NCBI GenBank assembly: GCA_008015155.1
Contig: SSFA01000036.1
Location: 1 to 54,768, forward strand
From: Thiothrix sp.
GTDB taxonomy: Bacteria > Pseudomonadota > Gammaproteobacteria > Thiotrichales > Thiotrichaceae
Length of the DNA: 54,768 nt
Direction: 5' to 3'
The notes below the pieces were generated by a model. It searched no databases, had not been told where the DNA came from, and worked only from the letters and a program-made list of their open reading frames with translations. Below, one piece after another: positions 8,531 through 16,483 of the stretch (positions within the stretch are counted from its first letter, which is position 1; every line of letters starts with the position of its first letter). A program made the position numbers and the translations under genes.

Positions 8531-8995
8531 TTAATGGGATAGGGTCGATAAAAACTCAATTTTCTGTTTTTGCCGCTGCGCTGTTTCTTTCACTTCGGCG
8601 CGTGCGGTCATATCAGCTAAAGTAATATCTGATAGGAACATGCGGATCTGATTACTTAAATCTGACCATAAATCATGTGTCAGACAGCGCTTATTGCCTT
8701 GGCAATCACCTAAACCGCCACAGCGGGTAGCATCTACGCTTTCATCGACCGCTGCGATAATATCAGCAATCGCGATTTTGGCGGGATCACTACTCAATTG
8801 ATAACCGCCACCTGGGCCGCGCATACTAACCACTAAGCCAGCACGGCGCAATTTTGAGAATAATTGCTCTAGATATGACAGTGAGATGTCTTGGCGCTCA
8901 GAAATTTCTGCTAGCGAAACGGGTTCGCCTCCATTATGCAGCGCTAGGTCTAACATCGCGGTGACTGCATAGCGACCTTTGGTTGTCAGTTTCAT
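8531..8995 (-). CDS. iscR: Rrf2-family iron-sulfur regulator IscR
   Basis: [2Fe-2S]-sensing transcription factor that in its holo form represses the isc operon at type I sites. The winged-helix N-terminus MKLTTKGRYAVTAMLDLALH is canonical. The three cluster cysteines appear in RCGGLGDCQGNKRCLTHDLW. I set the start at the ATG at 8995, which has GGAG eight bases upstream. The frame is open to 9031, but the 12 extra residues are not part of the family and would run into the IscR binding site. First gene of the ISC operon. Confidence 0.96.
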   Translation of the reverse strand: MKLTTKGRYAVTAMLDLALHNGGEPVSLAEISERQDISLSYLEQLFSKLRRAGLVVSMRGPGGGYQLSSDPAKIAIADIIAAVDESVDATRCGGLGDCQGNKRCLTHDLWSDLSNQIRMFLSDITLADMTARAEVKETAQRQKQKIEFLSTLSH

Positions 8996-9021
8996 TGCAT
9001 CAACTCCATTAAGATAAGAGC

Positions 9022-9055
9022 ATGCTAGCAATACCCTACTAAAGTAGTCAAGTAT
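9022..9055 (-). promoter_or_regulatory. isc operon promoter with IscR type I binding site
   Basis: On the minus strand the 25-bp segment 9031-9055 starts ATACTTGACT and ends TAGTAGGGTAT. It matches the E. coli IscR type I consensus (ATASYYGACTRwwwYAGTCRRSTAT) at 23 of 25 positions by my alignment. The -35 TTGACT (9046-9051) lies inside it, followed by an 18-bp spacer and -10 TAGCAT (9022-9027). Overlap of the site with the -35 element explains autorepression by [2Fe-2S]-IscR. Confidence 0.85.
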
Positions 9056-9305
9056 AGGGCTAATTATTTAGGTGATAAGCTAGCAATCACATAGAGAACA
9101 ACCGTTTAGAACTGCTGTCTGCTGCCGAAAACTCTTCTATTAATAAGTAGGGTCAATACATGAAGTTATCAATTGGTAATAGCTTAGGTGGCTTAGAGTA
9201 AAAAGCTGTTTCATTTAGTAACCAACGTATTTATTCAAAGAAACTTGGTCTATACACTACTGCGGATTTAAATAATTTTTAGCCAAAAAAGAGTGTAACT
9301 CCCCA
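9056..9305. other. intergenic region between iscR and a secreted hydrolase gene
   Basis: About 250 bp with no RNA gene, repeat or clear second IscR site that I can see. A weak plus-strand promoter candidate is TTGGTC, 17 bp, TTAAAT just before the hydrolase gene. It fits poorly and is offered only as a possibility. Confidence 0.3.
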
Positions 9306-11438
9306 ATGAAAATACTAAGCACCGCTATCTCTAGCTACTTCCGAAAGGCACTTAAGATTAGCGTTTATCTCCTTAGTTTAGGTTTAGCCGCCACTAGCAC
9401 TTCTGTCTATGCCAGCACTTTTAAAGTAATTGACGGCGAATATAAACTCCCAGCAACTGTTGATAAGCTTGTAACACCTAAAGTGAAAACTGAGCTTTGG
9501 GCTCATGTTTGGCGTCCTCAATCACGCGGTCGTTACCCACTCGTGGTCTTTTTACATGGCAATCATGCCACTTGTGGAAAAATCATCCCTGAGCTGGAGA
9601 TACGTGAAGACGACAATATAGATTACACAACCACTGGAACTTGCCCTGAGGGTTATGTAGTTACACCAAATCATATGGGCTATACCTACCTTGCAACCAA
9701 TCTTGCTAAACAGGGTTTCGTGGTCGTTTCTATCAATGCCAATAGAGGTATTAATGCCGCGGATGGTGAGATGAAAGATTGGGGCCTGAACTTGCGTCGA
9801 GGTAGACTTGTATTACGCCACCTACAAAAATTAGCTCAATGGAATAGCCAAGGTGGAGCTCCAGCCTCACTCGGTTTTGAACTGAAAGGACTCATGGACT
9901 TCAGCCAAGTGGGTTTAATGGGCCATTCTCGGGGTGGAGAGGGGATGCGTGCAGCAGTAACTTTATACAATGACCCAGGCAGCGCTTGGCCAGAGTTAAT
10001 CAAAGGTTTGAAAGTCCGCTCTCTATTTGAAATAGGCCCGGTTGATGGACAAGCAGGGCGAACTTTAAATGCCAACGGCTTAGTCTGGAATGTATTACTC
10101 CCCGCTTGTGATGGGGATGTATCAGATTTACAAGGTGTTAAGCCTTTTGATCGTATGCTTCAAGATACGAGTGAAACCCAAGCCCTAACTAAATCGACTT
10201 TCCAAGTGTTTGGAGCAAACCATAATTTTTACAATACCGAATGGCAAATTTCTGATTCCACAGGTTGCCGTGGGCAAACTCCCTTATTTAACATATTGAA
10301 AGGCTCAATCTCTCAAAGACGTACAGCACTTTATTCTTTAATTCCATTTTTTCGCTCTAATTTAGGCAAACACCCTATTCCTGCTTTAGCCAAGCGCTTT
10401 GATCCTAGCCAGCCCTTGCCTCCAGCCTTGTTGAATGAGACCTTCTATGCTCGAGGGTACAATGCTAGCTCCAACCCTGCAGAAAATTTTATTATTGATA
10501 ATTTCGACCGTGAGACGGGTATTTCTAGCCAAGGTAGAGCGAATGAAAGCTTCGGTTTATCCCTATATGAACATAAGAACTTTGAATTAGTCCACGATAT
10601 TACTCAACGCACTGCTGCGATTAATTGGGATCAAGCGGGAGCTTATCTTCAAATCAATGCTGCTTCGCTTAAGGGTATAGATGCGAGCAACTATCAAACA
10701 TTGGAATTTAGAGTCGCTTTATTGTGTTTTGATGAGCTGTGTAATTCTAAAACTAAACCAACAGGCGATGTAGATTTTTCGATTTCCTTGACTGGTGCTA
10801 ACACGGCTTTATCTGAGCCCGTAGCTTTAACCTCCTATGCTGCTGTGCATCGCGCAGGTAGCAGTTGGTTTGGTAGCCCAGCAGGGAATACTAATAATGT
10901 CATTCTCCAAACCGTACGCATTCCTTTGGCGGCTTTTAATAATATCGATCTAGCGCATTTCAGTGGGGTTCGTTTCAGCTTTGATCGTAGTGCGAAGTCC
11001 TCTATCTATCTAGCCAATATTCGGCTGACTAAAGCTGCTGCAGGAGATAACCCTAAGCTGACTGATGGAGAAGCAGTTATGGCTGCAGATGGTTTAAACT
11101 CATTTAAGGCACTACGCCCCACTCAAGTCGATGAAAACAAAGTGATCGCTATTCGCCATGTAAACCTTAACGATGCAGAAGCACAGGCAACATCTGCTGT
11201 AGAAATTGAACTCGCTTCTAATCGAGCCTTTCCAGTTGGAGGTGCCTTACCCATCCTTACCATTGGAAATAAAAGCTTTAAGCTATCACGTTATCCGAAT
11301 GGTGATCTCCACCGCTTGGTTTTCACATTAGAAGAAGCTGAATATGCTGCGACTCAACAAGGTGATGAGCTTACTGTGCATATTGGTGGTGCTGAACCTT
11401 GGAAATTAGGCAATCTTGACAAGTCAGTTAGTAACTAA
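9306..11438 (+). CDS. large secreted alpha/beta hydrolase, substrate unknown
   Basis: Predicted exported serine hydrolase of 710 aa. A Sec signal peptide (basic start, core VYLLSLGLAATSTS, likely cut near VYA-S) is followed by an alpha/beta-hydrolase domain. That domain has an oxyanion region VVFLHGNHATCGK and a nucleophile elbow GHSRGGEG near residue 221. The remaining 350 residues resemble a beta-rich accessory module (ENFIIDNFDRETG, FRVALLCFDE, IRFSF-like strands) followed by another beta-rich C-terminal stretch. This could be a carbohydrate- or surface-binding part, but I do not recognise a named domain. The acid and His of the triad were not placed with confidence. It stands alone between iscR and cysE. 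Esterase, lipase or polyester hydrolase activity are all possible. Confidence 0.8.
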   Translation: MKILSTAISSYFRKALKISVYLLSLGLAATSTSVYASTFKVIDGEYKLPATVDKLVTPKVKTELWAHVWRPQSRGRYPLVVFLHGNHATCGKIIPELEIREDDNIDYTTTGTCPEGYVVTPNHMGYTYLATNLAKQGFVVVSINANRGINAADGEMKDWGLNLRRGRLVLRHLQKLAQWNSQGGAPASLGFELKGLMDFSQVGLMGHSRGGEGMRAAVTLYNDPGSAWPELIKGLKVRSLFEIGPVDGQAGRTLNANGLVWNVLLPACDGDVSDLQGVKPFDRMLQDTSETQALTKSTFQVFGANHNFYNTEWQISDSTGCRGQTPLFNILKGSISQRRTALYSLIPFFRSNLGKHPIPALAKRFDPSQPLPPALLNETFYARGYNASSNPAENFIIDNFDRETGISSQGRANESFGLSLYEHKNFELVHDITQRTAAINWDQAGAYLQINAASLKGIDASNYQTLEFRVALLCFDELCNSKTKPTGDVDFSISLTGANTALSEPVALTSYAAVHRAGSSWFGSPAGNTNNVILQTVRIPLAAFNNIDLAHFSGVRFSFDRSAKSSIYLANIRLTKAAAGDNPKLTDGEAVMAADGLNSFKALRPTQVDENKVIAIRHVNLNDAEAQATSAVEIELASNRAFPVGGALPILTIGNKSFKLSRYPNGDLHRLVFTLEEAEYAATQQGDELTVHIGGAEPWKLGNLDKSVSN

Positions 11439-11483
11439 ATAACCGACAACTCGTTAAGTATTGACTTAACCAGCTATCCAGCG

Positions 11484-11507
11484 GAGGAGCCTGTTAATAG
11501 GCTCCTC
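11484..11507. terminator. hairpin between convergent hydrolase gene and cysE
   Basis: A perfect 8-bp GC-rich inverted repeat (GAGGAGCC at 11484-11491, GGCTCCTC at 11500-11507) with an 8-nt loop lies in the 80-bp gap between two convergent genes. It lacks a U-tract on either strand, so it is a likely but unproven shared terminator. Confidence 0.5.
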
Positions 11508-11519
11508 TCATAGATGATA

Positions 11520-12350
11520 TTAGGCTGATACACCCGTTTTAGTCTCTGTTTTACCAAAGCAATCAGTCTCTAGTTTTGGCATGGGCTTCATATCCAGTTG
11601 CCCACCTAAGCGTCTTATCTCAGCACATAAACAATCCGTGCGCTCTTCCATCAACTGAATATGATCCAGCATCAAATTAAAGGCATTAGCTACCGGGTCG
11701 GGCATATCTTGGCTAGCACCATAAGCGTCAAAGCCCATTTTCTTCGCTAAATTTTCACGCTTTTGTTGCTCAATGGCAAAGGCTGCTTTTTCTTGATCAG
11801 TCAAAAACTCTGCGCCTAAGATCCGATCTTCAGGCGTTTTCTTCTGGACCTCACGCCCAGGCACACCCACCACTGTAGCATTCTCAGGAACGTCCCTGAC
11901 CACCACTGCATTCGAGCCAATACGCGCACCGTTATTTAAAGTGATCGGCCCTAATACCTTAGCGCCCGCACCCACCACTACATTATTTTTTAAAGTAGGA
12001 TGACGCTTGCCAGGCTTCCAACTGGTTCCACCTAAAGTCACCCCATGATAGAGCGAGCAATCATCACCAATTTCTGCGGTTTCACCAATCACAATCCCCA
12101 TCCCATGATCGATGAAAAAACGTCGGCCAATGGTGGCACCGGGATGAATTTCAATTCCGGTATACCAGCGCGGAATATTGGATAAGAAGCGCGCTAGCCA
12201 CTTAAAATTCTGCTGCCAGAGCCAATGATTGAGGCGATGCCAAGCAATCGCATGCACACCCGGATAAGTGGTAACAATCTCAAATACATTGCGTGCTGCA
12301 GGGTCACGGTCAAAGATGCATAAGACATCTTCACGGATACGCTCGAACAT
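11520..12350 (-). CDS. cysE: serine O-acetyltransferase
   Basis: Transfers acetyl from acetyl-CoA to L-serine, giving O-acetylserine for cysteine synthesis. The short N-terminal helical part (MFERIREDVLCIFDRDPAARN) leads into left-handed beta-helix hexapeptide repeats (IHPGATIGRRFFIDHGMGIVIG, GVTLGGTSWKPGKRHP, VVVGAGAKVLG). The catalytic His residues in IDHGMG and LYHGVTLGG are typical. At 276 aa with a shortened N-terminus it resembles the CysE2/NifP-like group. I chose the ATG at 12350, with AAAGG seven bases upstream, over an in-frame codon 17 residues earlier. A roughly 107-bp gap separates it from the acyl-CoA cluster, so co-transcription is uncertain. Confidence 0.93.
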   Translation of the reverse strand: MFERIREDVLCIFDRDPAARNVFEIVTTYPGVHAIAWHRLNHWLWQQNFKWLARFLSNIPRWYTGIEIHPGATIGRRFFIDHGMGIVIGETAEIGDDCSLYHGVTLGGTSWKPGKRHPTLKNNVVVGAGAKVLGPITLNNGARIGSNAVVVRDVPENATVVGVPGREVQKKTPEDRILGAEFLTDQEKAAFAIEQQKRENLAKKMGFDAYGASQDMPDPVANAFNLMLDHIQLMEERTDCLCAEIRRLGGQLDMKPMPKLETDCFGKTETKTGVSA

Positions 12351-12457
12351 AAACCAGCCTTTCCTCATTGAATGGGCGTTTATGGTAGAGCAATCACGCA
12401 AGCGGGTCTATTCACTTAGCATGAAGCAGGGATTAAAGATTAATGATAAGCAGAACC

Positions 12458-13246
12458 TTACTTCCCCTTCCAAACCGGCTCGCGCTTCTCCGCAAAGGCT
12501 TTGAACCCTTCCCTATTGTCCTCGCTATCATATAACGCATCGACGGTGGCGAATTGGCGTTTGGTGATATAATTCATTGCATTTTGGAAACTCATGGCTT
12601 CCGCCTCCCGCGCTACTTGTTTAATCGCGGCAAACACTAGGGGTGGGCCTGAAGCCAAGAGGCGAGCAATTTCCCAAACCCGCTGCATTAAAGCTGCCTC
12701 ATCCGCTAAGATTTCATTCACCAAGCCCCAGCGATGTGCTTCTTGCACGTCCATCCAACGCCCAGTGAACAATAAATCCATCGCCACATGATAAGGAATG
12801 CGTTTGGGTAGCTTCACCGTCGCTGCATCCGCTAAAGTACCCGCACGAATTTCGGGGAGGGCAAAGCTGCTCTGTTCGGTGGCATAAATTAAATCGGCGG
12901 ACAGGGCTAATTCAAAACCACCACCCACTGCCATGCCATTCACGGCTGCAATCACTGGCTTATTCAAATCACGCAATTCTTGCAAACCGGCAAAACCACC
13001 CACACCATAATCACCATCCACGGCATCACCATTCGCAGCGGCTTTTAGATCCCAACCTGCTGAGAAGAATTTCTCGCCTGCAGTACGCACAATCGCTACG
13101 CGCAAGTCGGGATCATCGCGGAAGGCTTTGAAAGTTTGCCCCATTAAGCGGCTGGTCGCTAAATCAATCGCATTGGCTTTCGGCCGATCTAAAGTGACTT
13201 CTAGAATCATGCCTTCGCGGCGGGTTTTCACAACAGCTTCAGTCAT
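12458..13246 (-). CDS. enoyl-CoA hydratase, carnitinyl-CoA dehydratase (CaiD)-like
   Basis: Crotonase-family enzyme of 262 aa, expected to hydrate an enoyl-CoA. In this context crotonobetainyl-CoA to L-carnitinyl-CoA is the likely reaction. The oxyanion-hole segments GEKFFSAGWDLKA and NGMAVGGGFELALSADLIYA are present, as is the catalytic Glu region SFALPEIRAG. The sequence has the CaiD-like stretch LPKRIPYHVAMDLLFTGRWM. It overlaps the preceding acyl-CoA synthetase gene by 8 bp and is last in the five-gene operon. The exact substrate is inferred from the neighbours. Confidence 0.88.
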   Translation of the reverse strand: MTEAVVKTRREGMILEVTLDRPKANAIDLATSRLMGQTFKAFRDDPDLRVAIVRTAGEKFFSAGWDLKAAANGDAVDGDYGVGGFAGLQELRDLNKPVIAAVNGMAVGGGFELALSADLIYATEQSSFALPEIRAGTLADAATVKLPKRIPYHVAMDLLFTGRWMDVQEAHRWGLVNEILADEAALMQRVWEIARLLASGPPLVFAAIKQVAREAEAMSFQNAMNYITKRQFATVDALYDSEDNREGFKAFAEKREPVWKGK

Positions 13247-15320
13247 GGTTTTGCTCCTCAGTCCCAGACAAACTCAATAAGGCATCCGCCGCATAAGCGC
13301 CTTGCCCCACAGCGCAAACCAGCAAAGGATTAATATCCAATTCGTGCAGATTCGCAGCGTGCTCAATGACAAAGTTTTGAATAGCCAAGATGGCAGACAC
13401 AGCTGCGTCTAAATCAGCTGTCGGTTTGCCACGATAGCCTTGCAACAAAGCAGCCCCCTTTAATTGCAAAAGCGCTTGTTTAATGTCTGATGCACGGCTA
13501 GGTAATAACAAGGTTTGGCTATCACGCAATAATTCCACCCAGATGCCACCCAAACCGACTGTCATTACCAAGCCAAAGCAGTCATCGCGATGAAAACCGA
13601 CTAATAATTCAGCCACAGCGCCTTGAATCATTTTCTCAAGATATAAGCCAGTGCCGAGATTTTCCAAGTCAGCAAAAGCAGCACTTAATTCGCCTGCATT
13701 ACGCAAATTTAAGCGTACCGCAGCTTGCTCTGTTTTGTGAGCAATGCCGAGCGCTTTTAACACCAGCGGATAAGCCAATTGCTCTGCTACGGCTAAGGCT
13801 TCGTCCAAGGTTTGGATAATTTGCCCGCGTGGAATTGTTACATCAAATTTGGCTAGCAGGGCTTTAGCTTGTGCTTCATCCAAGATTTGTTTGGGTGTCT
13901 TAGGCCGTGGCATAGTTAGCAGAGGAGTTACACTCGCGCTCTGCTGCCAATAAGCTCCGATATCTGCGGCAATTTCCGCAGCGATCATGGCCTCTTCAAA
14001 ACCACTTAGGGCAGCAATCCCTTGAAAAGCTAGGCGCTCCACATAAACTTCTGGCAAATTCTCCGGCAGGCTTGCCACCAAGGCGGCTTTTTGTTGGGTA
14101 GCCTTCACCGCCGATTCAAGCGCCCGCAAAGCTACTAACCAATCTTCATGTTCACAGCGTTCAGGATGTGGAAAATCCAGCACTAAAAAACTTAAGCCAA
14201 AACCAATTTTCAGCAAATGGGTGAAAGCTTGAGTCATACGCGCTTCATCACCCCAGACATAGGTTTGATAATCCAGTGGATTACTCACTGTAACTTTTGG
14301 CCCTAAGACTGCCTCGATGGGTGCTTTTTGCTCAGGCGTAAGTGCTGGGAAATACACTTGACGCTCTAAAGCCGCATCCGCCATTAAACTCGCTTCGCCA
14401 CCGGAACAGCTCAGTGATGACAGACTATAAGCCTCCAAACTACCGTGAATGTGTAAGAGTTTCAGGGTTTCTAAAAAGGCTGCGATGGAGTCGACTTGCC
14501 CAAAACCCAAACGCTTTAAGAAAGCCGAGGATGCTACGTGTGAGCCAGCTAAAGAAGCGGTATGCGTTAAGGTGGCTTGCTGGGCTTGGCTAGTTTTGCC
14601 TACTTTTAGAACCACCACTGGCTTGCGTAGTAAGCGAGATTTTTGCGCTAGAGCCTCAAAGCCTGCAATCGAATCAAAGCCTTCGATATGTAAACCCAAA
14701 GCCGTGACGCGCGGATCATCCAGCACTGCTAGAGCGAGATCAGATAAGCCAATTTGCATCTGATTGCCTGCGGTGAGCACATAAGCAAGCGGCAAACCGC
14801 GCTGCTGCATGGTGAGATTGATGGCGAGATTGGAGGATTGCGCGAGGAGTGCGACGCCTTTTTGATGAGCTGCTAAACGCTGGCCGCCATGCTGATCGGG
14901 CCAGAGTGCAACCCCGTCGATGTAATTCAGCAGACCGTAACAATTAGGGCCAAGCACCGGAAGGGTCGCAGCCGCTTGTAGCTCTGCCTCTAAGCGCTCA
15001 CCTTCAGTATCGGATTCGCGAAAGCCGGAAGCATAACAAATCGCGCCACCCGCACCTTTGGCAGCAAGCTCAGTAATAAGCTGGGGTGTCAGTTGGCGAT
15101 TCACGCCCACGAAACTAGCATCAGGTGCGGCGGGTAACTCAGCCACACTACGATACACCTTTAAGCCAGCCATTTCTGTGCGGGTCGGATGAATCGGCCA
15201 CAACTCGCCGTCATAGCCCATACGCTGGCATTGCAGCAAGACATTTAAAGCTGAATGGCCGCCCATCACCGCAATCGAGCGTGGACGCAAGAGGCGTTTT
15301 AAATCAAAGGGGCGCTGCAT
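13239..15320 (-). CDS. NDP-forming acyl-CoA synthetase (fused CoA-binding and ATP-grasp subunits)
   Basis: Acyl-CoA synthetase of the ADP-forming/succinyl-CoA-synthetase superfamily, 693 aa. The N-terminal CoA-binding domain has RPRSIAVMGGHSALNV. The succinyl-CoA ligase-like middle contains LTHTASLAGS, matching the family motif that holds the phosphohistidine. The C-terminal ATP-grasp domain has KLDEAQAKALLAKFDV-like and AYPLVLKALGIAHKTE segments. Here it probably activates gamma-butyrobetaine, crotonobetaine or carnitine, taking the place of the AMP-forming ligase CaiC. Its start codon abuts the stop of the acyl-CoA dehydrogenase gene. Substrate identity is an inference from context. Confidence 0.87.
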   Translation of the reverse strand: MQRPFDLKRLLRPRSIAVMGGHSALNVLLQCQRMGYDGELWPIHPTRTEMAGLKVYRSVAELPAAPDASFVGVNRQLTPQLITELAAKGAGGAICYASGFRESDTEGERLEAELQAAATLPVLGPNCYGLLNYIDGVALWPDQHGGQRLAAHQKGVALLAQSSNLAINLTMQQRGLPLAYVLTAGNQMQIGLSDLALAVLDDPRVTALGLHIEGFDSIAGFEALAQKSRLLRKPVVVLKVGKTSQAQQATLTHTASLAGSHVASSAFLKRLGFGQVDSIAAFLETLKLLHIHGSLEAYSLSSLSCSGGEASLMADAALERQVYFPALTPEQKAPIEAVLGPKVTVSNPLDYQTYVWGDEARMTQAFTHLLKIGFGLSFLVLDFPHPERCEHEDWLVALRALESAVKATQQKAALVASLPENLPEVYVERLAFQGIAALSGFEEAMIAAEIAADIGAYWQQSASVTPLLTMPRPKTPKQILDEAQAKALLAKFDVTIPRGQIIQTLDEALAVAEQLAYPLVLKALGIAHKTEQAAVRLNLRNAGELSAAFADLENLGTGLYLEKMIQGAVAELLVGFHRDDCFGLVMTVGLGGIWVELLRDSQTLLLPSRASDIKQALLQLKGAALLQGYRGKPTADLDAAVSAILAIQNFVIEHAANLHELDINPLLVCAVGQGAYAADALLSLSGTEEQNHD

Positions 15321-16481
15321 TTAACACCCCAAGGGGCGCAGCAAATGGCGCGAAATAATATGGCGCTGAATTTCCGAAGTGCCATCCCAAATCCGTTCCA
15401 CGCGCGCATCGCGCCAGAAGCGCTCTAGGGGCAAATCGCTCATCAAACCCATACCACCAAAGATTTGCAAAGCTTGATCGGTCACGCGCGCGAGCATCTC
15501 CGTCGCATACAATTTGGCGCTAGCAATTTCCCGATCCGCTTCTAAGCCTTGATCCATTTTCCAAGCTGCTGACAGAGTTAAATAATCAGCCGCATCGATC
15601 TCGGTAATCATATCGGCGAGCTTAAACGACACCCCTTGGAAGCGCCCAATGGCTTGGCCGAATTGCTTGCGCTCAGCCGCATAAGGCAGCGCTAATTCAA
15701 ACGCTCGCCGTGCACGTCCCACACAAAAAGCCGCCACGGTTAAGCGCGTGCCATACAGCCATTTATTCGCAATTTCAAAACCTTTATGCACTTCACCTAA
15801 GATTTGCGAACTGGGCACGCGGCAATGATCGAAATTCAAAATGCAATTGTGATAGCCGCGATGGCTGACTGATTGATAGCCTTTGCGAATTTCAAAACCC
15901 GGAGTACTGCGATCAACCAGAAAACAGGTGATGAGTTTTTTCTTGCCTTGGGCAGTTTGCTCTTCGCCAGTGGCTACGAACACAATCACGAAATCAGCAA
16001 TATCCGCGTGACTAATGAAATGCTTGGAGCCATTGATAATCCAATCGCTGCCCTCTGGTTTGGCATGGCATTTCATCCCGCGCACATCCGAACCTGCATC
16101 CGGTTCTGTCATGGCTAAAGCATCAAAACGTTCACCCCGCACCGCCGGTAATAAATAGCGTTCGCGCTGTTCACCTTCGCAGGCCATTAAAATCCCTGAA
16201 GGTCGACCGAAAAACACCGACAAAGCCATCGAAGGGCGGCCTAGCTCGCGTTCCAACAAGGTAAAATCTAAATGACTTAAACCGCCACCTCCGACTTCCT
16301 CCGGCATATTCGCGGCATAAAAACCTAAATCGCGGCATTTATCGCGGATTGCTAAGCCAAGCTCGAGCGGTACTTCACCGGTGCGCTCAATCTCAGCTTC
16401 ATGGGGATACATTTCGTTTTCCACGAAACTGCGCACCGTATCGACAATCAGTTGTTGCTCAGTGCTTAATCCAAACTCCAT
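15321..16481 (-). CDS. acyl-CoA dehydrogenase, crotonobetainyl-CoA reductase (CaiA)-like
   Basis: FAD-dependent flavoenzyme of 386 aa that interconverts a saturated acyl-CoA and its 2-enoyl form. The likely substrate pair is gamma-butyrobetainyl-CoA/crotonobetainyl-CoA. The family order is complete: N-terminal helical domain, FAD-binding ALAMTEPDAGSDVRGMK, and a C-terminal domain with ERKQFGQAIGRFQGV and RVERIWDGTSEIQRHIISR. The residue aligned with the MCAD/SCAD catalytic Glu (IYEGT) is Asp here (IWDGT). GGAG for this gene lies in the last codons of the preceding carnitine dehydrogenase gene, seven bases before the ATG, which indicates tight coupling. Confidence 0.88.
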   Translation of the reverse strand: MEFGLSTEQQLIVDTVRSFVENEMYPHEAEIERTGEVPLELGLAIRDKCRDLGFYAANMPEEVGGGGLSHLDFTLLERELGRPSMALSVFFGRPSGILMACEGEQRERYLLPAVRGERFDALAMTEPDAGSDVRGMKCHAKPEGSDWIINGSKHFISHADIADFVIVFVATGEEQTAQGKKKLITCFLVDRSTPGFEIRKGYQSVSHRGYHNCILNFDHCRVPSSQILGEVHKGFEIANKWLYGTRLTVAAFCVGRARRAFELALPYAAERKQFGQAIGRFQGVSFKLADMITEIDAADYLTLSAAWKMDQGLEADREIASAKLYATEMLARVTDQALQIFGGMGLMSDLPLERFWRDARVERIWDGTSEIQRHIISRHLLRPLGC

Positions 16482-16483
16482 CC

